DNA from: Nymphaea colorata
Lineage: Eukaryota > Streptophyta > Magnoliopsida > Nymphaeales > Nymphaeaceae
DNA: 64,000 nt
NCBI RefSeq assembly: GCF_008831285.2
Contig: NC_045146.1
Span: 2,690,001 to 2,754,000 of the forward strand
Direction: 5' to 3'
Of this stretch, positions 27,752 to 49,329 are shown piece after piece. Positions within the stretch are counted from its first letter, which is position 1, and each line of letters opens with the position of its first letter. Under the pieces are notes generated by a model. It was not told where the DNA came from, made no database searches, and was given only the letters and a program-made list of their open reading frames with translations. The position numbers and the translations under genes are program-made.

Positions 27752-27784
<33 letters not shown>
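27752..27784. repeat. (CT)n microsatellite beyond the 3' end of copy B
   Basis: Pure CT run about 60-90 bases past the possible poly(A) signal of copy B. Confidence 0.9.
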
Positions 27785-27787
<3 letters not shown>

Positions 27788-27841
27788 TTGTTGCAGAGGC
27801 ACCAGCAATTTACTACCAGGAAGCCAACAAAGCTCTCTTAA

Positions 27842-28256
27842 TTTTATTCTAATAATATCATCGAGGACATGAGCGTCACATAAAATGGATTTCGGTAAAA
27901 TTTCAATTTTCCACAGGCGGGCTAATCACCGAATCTCACACCTAGCAACACTTTTATGCATAGCCCTATGTGAGGACACAACACGTACAAAGGTGTTGGC
28001 AGGGCCAGATAAATTTTATAATACAACCCAGGATCCTCAATAGCACCAGAGCTCTTCATCCTCAAGACTTGCAGTTGGGCCACGGCTTCGATCTTAGGGA
28101 AGTATGAGAATTGAGTTCGTACTTGAAGCAGTGCCTTCGCTTTCTTGTGGGTACATGACTTTGGCTTTCTAACCAGACCTCCTGACGGCGGCCGGAGATC
28201 GGAGGCCATTACCGAATAGTGGTTTATGCCCGACTGCGATTCCAGGGTGAATTCCT
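27842..28256 (-). other. 3' flank / probable 3' UTR of copy B
   Basis: This region directly follows the stop codon. A minus-strand AATAAA lies at 27843-27848, about 410 nt downstream, and could be the poly(A) signal. The stretch also holds a 95-codon open frame starting 48 nt after the stop (28209-27922). It resembles no family I know and is best read as UTR sequence. Confidence 0.35.
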
Positions 28257-37146
<8,890 letters not shown>

Positions 37147-38632
37147 ACTTCTCACTTTATTTAGTTGTCTTCTTGTTATGCATTCGTCAGTTGGAGATCT
37201 TCAATCTGCGATGACCTCTATAAGCTAGGCTTATTTCGTTATCTTGTTACTCTGCATTCATCAATACAGAACGGTTACGACTTAATTGACATCCCATGCA
37301 CTGTAAAATCCTAAAAGAGAAAAAGGAGGAAATGCCCATGGATGGTGCATCACGAAGATGCGTGACAATTATGAACCTCCAAATTAGCAGCGAGACAACC
37401 ATCGTGTACCGCAGGCAGGAAAATGCAATTACCAGTAACAGAAGAACATTCGATTGCTTGCCATTTATAATTGAATGACGAGAAGCCCACAAGAAAATCA
37501 TAAACCAAAGAAAAAGAAACTCTGATAAGCATATAAACAACGAAAACATTCACGTCGAAGAACAACGAAGAGAACGTCAACGTCTCCTTTTCAAGCCGGT
37601 AAGGAGTTTGACACAGCTGGTTGGAGCAGCTGCATCCACCGGTTCGATCTCTACGGGCCCCAACTTGCATAAGCCGAACGTCGTTCAACTCAAGTGCAGT
37701 TTGGTCAGCTCAAACCCAAAATATAGAGAATAGCCTCGCCATTTCAATTAAAAGGAATAATTTAGAGGTCCGACTATATACTGGGAAAAGTGACATATTT
37801 GGAATTTTAATTTATTCAAGTGTACCTGTCATATATATATATATATATATCCAGTCAAAAACTGTGGACCTTGCTGTCTTCCCGAAAGGCAAAGACAGCA
37901 TGGAGACACAACGCTGAGAAAGCCAAGAAAATCAAGATCCGGGTATTGAAAAGAGCACGCATGGATAAATGAATTCTATAAAATATGACAGAATAGAACA
38001 GCACTGAGATTTCGGGTTTTATCAATGCTTCAGCTCCTCGAAACGTTTAACCATGACACGCGGACAGAAGAACAATGACAGGACGTTGTAAACAGTATAA
38101 AGGAAGGAGAAGAAACAAAACAAGAAAGAACCGTAATATTTTCATGAGAGATTGACACCTCCACCGGACTAACAGCAAGCAAATGCCTCCTTAGCCGTCA
38201 AAACTGCACGTCTAGAAGAACGGCGATTAATCAAGTGAAATTAGAAAAACAAAGTGGCAATTAAGTACTCAAATAATTAGCAAGGAAGATAGCCTAACCG
38301 GAACAAGGAATCCCGACGAAAAGGAAAAAAAAAAAAAAACCAAAAACTGCAAAAACCTGACGCACGATTGTGCACCTCACAATCTTCAAGAACTCCAAAC
38401 ACGGGCAAAAACACAGAAAAACCGATCAACAACCTCCAAAGAAAAGGTCGATCGCGCTGAAACCAGCGGCACGAAGCAAAAACTTCTCGTTAACGACTAA
38501 TAGAGTTCAAAACCAGCTCTCGCGGCTCTCATCTTCCATCACGGACCACGACTCCTCTCCTCCAATTTCACAAATGCACAAAAACGGAAACACGTAAAGA
38601 AACCGCCTCTTCACGAGCTTGCTCACCTCTCC

Positions 38633-38830
38633 CGCGGAAAAGCACGCGATCGCCGTCCTAGCTTCCGGATGAACGTAAACAAAGATCCCTAACTCCACGC
38701 AAACTCGGAAGGTGATCTAACAAAACCAAGGAACACACTGCGGCGTACTTTCGGGCGCCAGGCGGAGGCTTCTCCTCCTCTCTCTCCCAGGCGGCCACCG
38801 GCAGAGTCGCAAAATAAATAGACGTCAGAG
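38633..38830 (-). promoter_or_regulatory. Possible promoter and non-coding first exon of copy B
   Basis: This is a GC-richer island about 1.5 kb upstream of the start codon. On the minus strand it reads TGACGTC, then TATTTAT (about 38812-38824), then a GC-rich stretch, then CGGGAGAG followed by a GTGAGC donor at about 38633. An acceptor (ATCGCAG) lies at about 37206, just before the coding start. A 5'-UTR intron of about 1.4 kb would fit. This is inference from motifs only; no transcript evidence is available. Confidence 0.3.
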
Positions 38831-39540
38831 GCAGCTAGGAAGACAACGCAGTGCGGACTCTGTCTCTTCGGGTCCACTGCAACCATTTCGTCATCCCTCA
38901 CGTAGAGGAAAACGACGAACCACACGTCGCCGCGCGTCTCTCTTTCCCTCTCAAAATCGAAGTCCCTGGATCCCCTCTGTCTCTTCGTGGGCCACAAGGA
39001 AGCCATGTGGAACCAGCTCCAGTTATATATATATATATATATATATATAATGTCAACCATGTTTCGAAATTTCTGATATAATTCTAATAATGTCTCATTT
39101 TTTTTATATTTTCAGTATAACTCAGTATAATTTCAAACAGCTCATTTTGTGGGCCATTTTCCAGCAAGTTGTTCTTTTTTTTTTGTCATGAAGCTTATCA
39201 TCTTAGAATAATATGAGATTCTGTGTGCTTATTATCTTTTTAAGTTAAAAAAAATTTCTTAACAAATATTAAACGTTATTGCAACTAGTTTGGTTGAATT
39301 TTCAGTATCAACTGAACGTTCGGCCACAACAGTAGGTTGAGCTTATCATGCTGGAATTTATGAAATTTTGTACCTTCATATTTATCTTTTCAAATAAAAA
39401 AGTAGTATGTAAAAAATGAACATTATTATAACAAATGTACTGTGTTGGCTACGTTATCCTTCACACTTCACAGAATATGAAACATTAATTTCACGAAGGT
39501 GCATAACGCTACGCTTTTCATGTGCTGGCCTTTTTTCATA

Positions 39541-39580
<40 letters not shown>
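39541..39580. repeat. (AT)n microsatellite
   Basis: Pure AT run in intergenic DNA. Similar shorter runs lie at about 37830, 39025 and 57245. Confidence 0.9.
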
Positions 39581-39583
<3 letters not shown>

Positions 39584-40767
39584 TTTATGCAAGAAGCAAA
39601 TATTGTCTCCTTTTTTCTTTCAGGCAATATCTTTCCTTTTTTTATTCTTTTTTTAATGATTTTTTTGCTAAATTCAAAGCATACACACACACATTGTGTT
39701 AGCCAAAAAAAAGGTTTGACATAATTGTTCTGACCAACAATGCTAGCATAGTGTTAGCCTATGTAATCATAAACCTTATGAGATCGTTTGATAATGGAAC
39801 CCTTTGTGAGTGTTTCATAAATCTATCATAAGTAAATTCATGTAACACAAATTCTAGTATCATAAAAACAACCATCCCCAACACACACCCTACACGCAAA
39901 CAAGCATAGAGTTGCACATTCTTTCTTTTAAAACTCTATAATGTAAGACTGCTACAAAGGTTAAAAATGACAGAATATTTGTATTGGTTAAATGAAAGAC
40001 TCATGTAAAGGTGAAATGTAAAAATCCTATAAAATTACAAAACTATCCTTCAAGTAAAACGTGGGACCGTATAGGAAGGGTTAGAAGGTGAAAATGTTGA
40101 TAGTGGTTAAATGAAAGACTCATCCTATGAAAGACTCATCGTTTATAAGGATAAATGTGAAACCCAAAAAATTCATTGTAAAATACCAAAGTACCCTTTT
40201 AATAAAATGGGAAACCTCCTCCCTACAAGGTCTTGGAACATTTTTTACATGTTTGGTGAATCAAACTCAAAATTGAGGACATGTTTATGGAACATTAAAA
40301 CTAAGTGTCTACGAATCTACCTCCATCTTTTAAGACAAATTCATGAAACAATCAGGAAGTATTCTACCAAAAAACCCTTACATGTCTAGCCATATCATGC
40401 AAACGGTACAACTTATCCAATATTTTACACCGGTTTATAAAACAATGTGAAGCATCAATACGGAAAATGACAAAAGGAAATGCTTGTTTTGGAATACGTC
40501 CATGAGGACTGGAGAGTTATGAAAAAAAATCTTTTAAATGTTATAATTAAATGGTGGCGGGACGACTAACACTATGACATCACTCGTGACCGAACCAGAC
40601 CGGAGGTTCGCCGTCCAATGAGGAGGACAAGAATCAAGTTAATATACATTTAAAAAGGGGTCTGATTAACTCCAAAGAATCCTCAACTGAAAGCCGTCCA
40701 AGGGGTCGAGCAAACGAGCCCAGCTGCTGGCTCGGCTCGTGTTGATCTGTCTTGGAGAGTGGTCAAT

Positions 40768-40832
40768 ATGGATCTGGATCAGATCCATGCTCTTGGAGAC
40801 GAGGATGGTCTTTGGTTTGGCTTCCCTTTCAG
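40768..40832 (+). other. Isolated exon-like segment
   Basis: ATG followed by 21 codons (MDLDQIHALGDEDGLWFGFP and two more bases beyond) ends at a good donor (CAG/GTACAT) at 40833. It is preceded by GC-richer DNA like a gene start. No following exon was found in the next kilobases, which are AT-rich and repeat-laden. It may be a first exon of a lost gene or chance. Confidence 0.2.
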
Positions 40833-41099
40833 GTACATTTATTCAGGGGAAGTGACTGTACACCGTTATGATTTTAAAAACTAAGAACGTGGGAATTTGT
40901 AAAATAGTTTATTCTAGTCGGCAGGTGCATGCGTTTTCTTCATGCATCTGCCATTGTTTAGTATTTCTCTGACAGCCGATTCTCATTATTTGCTTACATT
41001 AAATATATTTTTTACGAAGTAGACTTTGTCACACCATATTAAGATTACCACAAAACCGAAGGCGGAGTTAGGATTTTTATTAGGGCGGGCCAAATGATT

Positions 41100-41162
41100 C
41101 AACGAAATATATTATATTATATATATAATATAATATTATATATATATAATATTATATTATAT
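41100..41162. repeat. AT-only palindromic tract
   Basis: tatattatat blocks arranged so that the tract reads much the same on both strands. Confidence 0.7.
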
Positions 41163-42454
41163 ACTCACACGGTTTAGATAATATTTACAAATCACATTAT
41201 AGTAAAGTGAACATATGTCGTATATAATTGCTTAAGTTATGAACGTGAAGCGCGATCTGTCCTTAGCAGATAAGGTGCTCTATTTCTATTATAGTGATGT
41301 AAGTGTGAACATTGAACACAAAATGGACTTACAAATATCGCAACTCAAAATATAACAAACAAATACATCTATAAACTCAAAAACCAAAAAAATAAATGTT
41401 ATTTACCTAGAACAAGCAGTTTTATATTCTTTCCATGTAACACAATCAGTTTTTGCCTCTTTTTTTATTGAAAATAGTTACATATCATCATTAAACACGA
41501 AAACCCTGAAATTTAAAATAGATAATAAGATTTAAATATATCGAAGTAATCGAACTCGAAACATATCAAAAAACTAAAAAGGGACCAGAGTCCTATATGT
41601 TCAGCAGATCAGGTCTAGAGGATGCAAGATTGCATTCTACAGACATTTTCTTCATTACCAGCAGACTATCAACTATGTTCCTTGTCTTAGATCATATGAA
41701 TTAAAGCTTTAGAAGTGCGTCAAAATAAGGTTGAAGTGGCAATTAGGTTTATTAACTATAACATGTACCTTTTTTACAAAATCAAAGCGGGGTTAAGGCC
41801 CCTTCCAGCCCTCCTTTATTCAGCCTCGGGATAACACCCTTAAACAACTTAATTAGTTTTATGACATGGTAAAAATAACTTTTGCTTAAAAAAGTATGGG
41901 AGGCAGGTAATTAAGGTTCTTCATGAAAATCAGGTGTTCTTAAAGTTTTAATGTTATCTAAATGCACAGTTTTAATGTTATCTCTAAATGCACATGAAAT
42001 GACTGTTTGAAGGCAAAACTAGGTTTTGCTTCCAAAACCTGGTTTTAACTATGGTCAGAAGTCATTCAAGTACTATAAGAATTAAGAACCCATCTGTCTT
42101 GGTATGATGATGCATACAGTTTTATGAAACAAGTCAACTTGACAAGACAATAACCATCAAAATTTATTCCTTTTAATCTTAACAATTACTCTAAAAGCTT
42201 GAGCAATATAACAGAAGGGGTCCCTTCGGGAAACAAGAAGGGGTTTGGAAACAAGAAGGGGTCTGAAAACAAATTGGAACGCAAAACCGTGGAGAGGACC
42301 CAACATGAATATCTTAATTGTATATACCCAAATAAAACTAAAAATGAACGGAGAAATAGATAAAAACAAGCAAAACAATGTTATCCGCAACAATGACAAC
42401 AAGCGAGTAGGCAACAAGGCATTACCCAGTTTTGCTTACTCACTGTGTTGTGGG

Positions 42455-42955
42455 CTAGGGAGGGAGGGAGCGAACGAGAGAGACGGCGGGGCCGGTGACC
42501 GCCTGATGTGGGCTAAGGCAGGGCAGGAGCCAGCAAGAGAGAGTGCACAAGAGAGAGGGTGGGGTCGGCAATGGCCTGTGTGGACCAGAGAGAAGAGACA
42601 GGGCACGGGAGAGAGGGCAGGGCAGGGGCCGGCTCTCCCTATGGGTCAGAGAGGAAGGGAGCGAGGAAGAGAGACTCAGAAAGGACGCGAGAGAGAGGGC
42701 AGCTGGGTGGGGCCACAGGGAGAGGGTGCGAGAGAGAGGGGCGACCGGCGAGGGTAGGTAGGACCAGAGAGAGAGGGCACGAGGGAGAGGGTACGGCGAG
42801 ACGAGAGGGCTAGAGAGAAAGGGCACGAGGGAGAGGGTAGGGCGAGACGAGAGGGCTAGAGAGAAAGGGCACGAGGGAGAGGGTAGGGTGAGACGAGAGG
42901 GAGAGGATAGGGCCAGAGAGAGAGGGCGCTAGGGAGAGGGTAGGGCCAGGCCAAA
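42455..42955. repeat. GA-rich minisatellite
   Basis: Purine-rich plus strand (gagagagggc words) with a clear 46-bp unit repeated at 42765-42900 (tagagagaaagggcacgagg starts at 42811 and 42857). The long open frames on both strands here are artefacts of the repeat. Confidence 0.8.
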
Positions 42956-42999
42956 CTAACATTTTTTTATTTTTTAAATGTAAGTTTTTTTTTCCCGTG

Positions 43000-45040
43000 G
43001 GCTGGTTAGGGCCATGGCCCAGGCGGGCCCTCCCCCCCTCTGCCCTTGAAAAAACCGAGGCCTGGTAGGGATTCTCATGATAGGAAATTATGTCCACTTG
43101 TATAGAGTTATTTATTTATATATTGGTAACTGATGTATTAAATGGTTAGTGAGAAATTTTTGAATAGGCACTATGGTCCTTTGATTGGTAGGTGCACAAG
43201 CCGGACAACCCGGATTCAATTCATCGGCAATAGTCTCAGATTTTATTTTACACGTTTTTTTTTCTTTCTTGCATCTAATACTATTAAACATGGGCGCCAG
43301 GCCGCCGGGCCGTCGGCAGGTGCCTTGTACCCAGTTCGGTATGAGACCGGGTTCAGACCCAAAAAACCCGGCCAAATGGGGCCCCATCTGGCTTGATAAT
43401 CTTTAAAAAATTATTTATTATTATTAATAATATATTTTAGTACTAAAAATATATTTTATATTCAAAAAATTATTTTATATTTAAAAAATAGTTTTTTATT
43501 ATAACCGAGTCGGACTGGCCTATGCCCACCCCTAAATACTACCATAATTAGGCAAAAGTCCAGGAATTCAAAACGCTTACCTCAAATTTTATGTCATTTG
43601 GTAAAGTCATTTTAGGTTCAATATTCAAGTCTCTTTTGTCAATTTGGATTTTTATAATTAAAAAAGTGACTGTGTAAGTATTATTGCATTTTTAGAACCA
43701 TCATTTAGGGCTTCTGTTAAGTCTTGTCCATGTCCATCTAATTGATGCATTTCAAAACTTAGAAAATTATTATTGGATAACCTTATTGTGACATGCAAAA
43801 CAAATATCAATTTCAGAATCTTTAAAGTTCTTGGTTGTTATCTAAACTCAAGGCATTGGGGTCTACAATCCAAATTTAAATTTATATGTTTTGAACCATG
43901 GATGTCATGTTTACATGGTTAAAATTTAGAGGAAAGGTATGGCTAAGAAGATGATTTCTAAAATGTGATCTTGGTGCTATTGCATTGGATTGGACTTTTC
44001 CTTTCCACGTGGAGTCATGAGTGAGAAGCATAGCCCCTCCAAATCTTATCTTACTAGAATAATGAAGATAAATGCATAAAAAATTATCATTATGTTTTTG
44101 ACTGGAGTAATATGAGCATCAACTATTTGCAGTGCAAGTAGCGACAGAGCCACAGTTTTTTTGGTAGAGGGGCATTAGGGTCAGGGGCGGAACTAGAATT
44201 TTTTCATGAGGGGTGCCGAATTAAAGTTTATAAATTTTGACTAAGATCAAAATATTATTTTTCAAAATTTTTATATAGAACAAGTAAAATTTTCTAAAAA
44301 ATTACGTGTAATTTTTTTTTTTAATTTTTTTTGAGGTGAGGCCAGGCCTTACGTTGCCTTTGCCTCTAACTGGAGTCATCTGCCCCCAAATCTCATGTAG
44401 TTATCACATGTGACTAGGCCTAAGTCTAGCCTCAATCCCAATCAAATTTAAAAAGTCTAATCTGAGCACAGTGAACTGTGTGCAAGCCAACCCATTTCTA
44501 AACCCTAGAAACAAACACGAAAGAGGGGGATGTTTGGCTCTTGGCCAAAAAACAAACAAAGAAAACTTAGAAAATTTTACATTGCAATGTCTTTTAAATT
44601 TTTTTCAAGTGTTCACTATGGCTGCAGGAGATGAAAGTTGGTCTGACTAAATAAAATCTTTAATTCATTCACTGTGTTTTCTTATTCAAGTTCTCTGTCC
44701 ACACTTGGATGCCATTTTCATAAACAAAACGTCCAAAAACTCTTTATTTTCTGTTCATAATGAACCGACAGGCATTGAAGATCTTGTGCTCACCAACCTT
44801 CCATTCCCATGTGATTGAACACTAACTTCTAAAAGAGTACATCACTATTAATGGAATAATAAAAGACATATACGTGCCAAAAGATGTTCATTTGACCCCC
44901 TGTTGGGGCAAATTGGTGTGTTACTGTATTTCACTTGGAGGGTAGGATGTCCAACCATTTGAAACCACACATCAGAAATAAGTTCTCTACTGCTCCATGT
45001 GGTGCAACGTTACATGCACTAAATTTAAAGTTCAAAAAGT
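43000..45040. other. Intergenic DNA with degraded repeat scraps
   Basis: Words such as caggggcggaactagaattt (about 44181) resemble terminal parts of common plant DNA elements, but no complete element can be bounded. No gene is seen. Confidence 0.4.
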
Positions 45041-45044
45041 AAAT

Positions 45045-45525
45045 GTGTTTATATTTTTGTTATCATTTCAAATATTAAGTACTTTGGGTGAGCAAAAAGT
45101 TAACCATCCGAAAAATATCATAAACTCCCTCCATTTCCATTGCCTTCGGGGTCTTAGGCTGTGTGCATAGTTTTGTTATTCTTTCAAATATTAGGTACTT
45201 TGAGTGAGAACCAGGTTAACAACCTATCATCCGAAAAATATCATATAAGGTCCTTCCATTCCCTCTACTTTCGGGGTCGTAGGTTGTTTGTATATTTTTG
45301 CTATTCTTTCAAACATTAGGTACACTGGGTGAGCAAGAAGTTAACAACCCACCATTCGAAAAAATATCATAAGATCCCTTCATTGCCTTCAGGGTCTTAG
45401 GTTTGTGTGTATATGTTTGTTATTCTTTCAGTACTTTAGGTGAGCAAAAGGTTAACAACTCACATTTGAAAAATATCATAATGTCCATCCATTTCCTCTA
45501 CCTTCAGAGGCTTTGAGGTTACATT
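45045..45525. repeat. Four-unit tandem repeat, about 110-125 bp per unit
   Basis: Each unit reads ttgttattctttcaaatatt, then gtactt..gtgagcaa, then gttaaca, then gaaaaatatcata, and ends with a ccttc..ggggtcttagg stretch. The units are diverged by substitutions and small indels. Confidence 0.8.
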
Positions 45526-46514
45526 GAGAGTTGAGTGAGGTATTTATAGTACAACCGGATAATGTGATTCCACCTTTTACCGTCTCGAAAAGTAGTACTC
45601 GTGACAGTCGAAGAGATGATACGCCTTTTACAAGCCCACCCACCTGAAAACAATGTAATAAAAAAAATAGGTCAACCATGAAGAATGCAATTATTGAGGG
45701 GATTCACTTCGTTTTCAAACTTAGTGAGTGAAGCCAACCTAACTTTTTGGACCGGTCAGAAACACAACGATTGAGACGTGAACAGAACTAAAGTGTCGAA
45801 CCACTTCTTCCTTTTCGACCCAAAACAGATTTACGGATCTTGATTGTACAAAGTTTCAGCAGTGAAGATGCTTGATTTTTTGAAATTAAAAAGAAAAGCA
45901 TTGAACCTAAATAACAATCAAACGGTGTAGTTTTTCTTTTCAAAATTATGTTTTTGAACCGTTTAAAGTACATTGGCATGGTTCAATTAGTGAGAAACAT
46001 GACCTGCGGGTAATTTGTTATATTCTGAAAAACCTCAAATATGTATAAATATATATATATATATATAAGGACATCTCGAAAAGCCATACCACTAAAATCT
46101 TACTTGGCTTATTGAAAAAGTTGTCTCCATGTTTAAATAACATATTTCTAACTCAGTACAAGAAAAAAATCCATCACATATGCCTGCATAGCATGGTTGG
46201 TCATCAGTGGAGGAGGTTTAAGAGATGTGAGATACATCTTCAGTTTGTTTGATTTCTATTGGCATTACTCTTCCTAATAGCCCAGCCTTAGTCTAGCCTT
46301 GAGATAGAGTAGAGGATAGTCTCCTCCCTCCCCAGCACCCCCCCCCCCCTTCCTCTCTTCTCTCATGGCAAATGTTGGATGGTGTAATCAGTCGGGTATT
46401 AAGGCGTGTAAACACATGTCCTCGGTCCGATTCTTGAAAGATGTCATTCTTATGGAGTGTGAGTTAAGATTGAGGGTTGCTGCTCAGGCTAATGTGGATG
46501 AGTCTTCTTTTTTT

Positions 46515-46873
46515 GGGCTGCACACGAGCCCGGTCGAGCTCAAGTTGCGCCAGCTCGAGCTGGGTCGAACTCGAGTTGGGCCAGCTCAAGATTGACTCAA
46601 CTCAAAAAAACTTGAGCAGGAACTCAACTTGTTTAACTCGTTTAATTTGTTTATGTAAAGTGTTTTTCATTTCTTTTAACTCATTAACTAGTTTAACTCC
46701 ATTATCTCGTTTATTTAATTTTCCCGTTATAAATCAGCGTTCATTATATAGTCAAGTTTCAACAAATTAAGTTCTACAACTACTTGAACTCAACTCGTTT
46801 AACATTTTGATACATTTAAAAAGCTCGAGTTCAACTCGTTTATAAACAAATCAAATTCGATCGACAGCAGCCC
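46515..46873. mobile_element. Possible hAT-like short element with CTCGAG-rich ends
   Basis: Left end gggctgcacacga and right end tcgacagcagccc are imperfect inverted repeats. The interior repeats ctcgag, gagctc and aactcgttta words. No convincing target duplication was seen. Confidence 0.4.
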
Positions 46874-46970
46874 TATTCCCTTCTCCTCCCCCTCGTGATT
46901 CGCTGAATCGGGTTTTCTCATTGTAATTATTGACAGACAGAGAATCTATCGGCAGTAAATGGCCGATCAC

Positions 46971-47140
46971 TGCCACATTAATGGTAGTCGGGTGAGGGAT
47001 CCCACTGCCCGAAAGCCCGAAGGCCCCCCATTCCCCCTGCCACATTAATGGTAGTCAGGTGAGCGGGAGGTATTAATCCTACCGCCCAAAGAAGGTCGAA
47101 GGCCCCCCCCCTTCCCCTACCACATTAATGGTAGTCGTAC
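46971..47140. repeat. Short tandem repeat around ccacattaatggtagtc
   Basis: The word ccacattaatggtagtc occurs at about 46973, 47040 and 47120, each separated by a C-rich stretch. The array is immediately upstream of the 72-bp repeats. Confidence 0.75.
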
Positions 47141-47187
47141 TAAAGATTATTATTCAACTCTTGAGTTCATTATTATTGGATGTATAG

Positions 47188-47395
47188 ATGGTAGGTATTT
47201 TGATATTTATTTTTTGTACCGAGAGATACTAATATATAAATAAATAGTCAGTACTCAATATGGTAGGTATTTTGATATTTATTTTTTATACCGAGAGATA
47301 CTAATATATAAATAAATATTCAGTACTCAATATGGTAGGTATTTATTTTTTGTACCGAGAGATACTAATATATAAATAAATAGTCAGTAGTCAAT
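47188..47395. repeat. 72-bp tandem repeat, three units
   Basis: Units start at 47188, 47260 and 47332 (atggtaggtattt...cagtactcaat). The first two are full length with few differences; the third lacks 8 bp. Confidence 0.9.
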
Positions 47396-47859
47396 TCTGT
47401 ACTCTTTGCAAGAACTTTAAAGTGGCTGAGAAAGAGACATAAATAATAACAAAATTTTCTCTCTTAGACTTGTCGGTTGGCACGTACCTTTACCTTCTTC
47501 AACTTATAAAACACCCTTAGACCACTATCCAGCAATTTTTTTGTCAAAATTGTGGTCGCAATAGTAAATTTCGATTTATTTTTTAAGTTACTCATGAACG
47601 GTCACTGACTCGTTCTCATTTTACACAATTGTAATGGCATCTTTGTTCGTGTATCTATCAACAAATAAATAAGGTGAGGTGATTAACTCACCGGCAAAAA
47701 CATTAAGAAATCAAGATTTAATGTTATAATCACAACTTATTTTGGGTAAATAGGGTTTGGCCCACCACCCAAACAAGGCCGAAGCCCTCACCAACCCCCC
47801 ATCTCCCATGGTAAATCTCCATGGTAAGGGCCATAGAGATATATATAAACTAGGAATGC

Positions 47860-48780
47860 TACCACTTGGTCCATCTATCATTAAAACTCTCTTGTACCAT
47901 CAACTGCATTAAGTGTTGTGTCAACCACCCTGCAAAGTGTCCCTCTCTTTCTCTCTCATTTGTTTGCAATAATGGAGCTACTTGTTGGCTGGGGCGGGCC
48001 ACTGCCCACGCCAGCCCATCAAAGTTTCATTATAATGTATTAACTTCACAACTCTATAATTATATTCAGTACCCACATCAAAGTTGTGTCACCAACGCAA
48101 GTGCCCCACGGATCAAAAATCTTGGCTCTGCCACTATTTGTAGGTATGGTCAAGTGATCTAGTCTTCCACCCCTTTAGTCACTGCTCCTCCACCTCTCTC
48201 TTGTTGTCCATAGCAAGTCTAGCCACTGCTCCCCTACCTCTCTCTTGCTCTCCAGCAAGTAGACCCCGGCCCTAGTTGTTTCGGTCATGGGTAAAACTGG
48301 AATATGCCCTCGTTCCTCAAAAATTTTTACCGGTGGGTAGTGGCCAAGCAGCAGAGCTACATGTGGTTTCGTGTGGACAATTGCCCATACCAGCCCCCGA
48401 AGTATCTTTATTTTTACATTGTTGTCTTCGAATGTTTGACTATTTACAGAATTGGGGCCTTGAGTGCCTCATGTTATAGGTGGGTCTTAGCCCGCAGAGC
48501 ATTATATCTCTCTAGTATTATAAACTGCATTAGGTGTTGTGTCAACCAACGTTATATGTGCTGGAAATAATAAAATTGGCTCTGGTAAAGCGTCTCTATA
48601 TTTCTCTCTCACTTCTTCGTACAGCCACCTACTCTCCCCCTCCGTCACGGGCACCTCTATCTCGCTGTCGATCGGATTGTTGTATTCAAATATTTGAGGG
48701 CACCAAGCATGAAAGTTTTGTTTTAGACTAGTGGCCCTCCAACCAAAATTTTTGACTCGGCCACTGCTGATGGGTGGTCA
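47860..48780. repeat. Two diverged copies of one repeat
   Basis: ctgcattaagtgttgtgtca (about 47905) and ctgcattaggtgttgtgtca (about 48526) introduce similar stretches with tctctctttctctctca and ending in ttggctctgccact or ttgactcggccact. This fits two old copies of a dispersed element. Confidence 0.55.
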
Positions 48781-49329
48781 TATGGATTTGAATTGATCTT
48801 GATGAATTTGTAACATTCTATTTAACATGGTAGCATAAAGGAAAGATGCTCCACTGTAAGCCTGTAACGAATTTATAATATTCAGCAAGCAAACTCACCC
48901 ATAGCCATTTCTAAAATGCAAGATTTGTGTGGTCCATAGGGCTTCAATAAAACCACAATACTCAAAAGAATAGTCCAATGCAACTATGAGGAATGAGGTC
49001 ACTGAGAGTCATCAATTCTTCATAGCTACTTGAGAAAATCAATGGTTTGAAGGTCGAATCTTCCTGAGAATGATAAATACCTAGACATTGGTAGAATACG
49101 GTTCAAAAAAGTAGATGTACATAATTATGCTTATTCAAATCATTGCAAAACTTATAGCAACCATATAAACATTTGCATGGTTCGAACTATATACCCAAGT
49201 CATAATCCACATCATTGGAAATAGAAGCAAAACCTTTATGGTTCATAAAACTACATCGATAGTCTAGCAATAATTGGTCATGATCATCGTGACGAGTAAC
49301 AAGAGAGAACCTATTCTCACCATATGATC

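Larger units (their letters stand above)
37210..40767. other. Upstream flank of copy B and intergenic DNA
   Basis: Apart from the possible leader exon and promoter at 38.6-38.8 kb and AT microsatellites, no gene is recognisable. A short word (ggttaaatgaaagactcat) repeats at about 39986 and 40103. Confidence 0.5.

Noticed and set aside
42245-42826. 170- and 123-codon frames on opposite strands
   Set aside because: They are translations of the GA-rich minisatellite.
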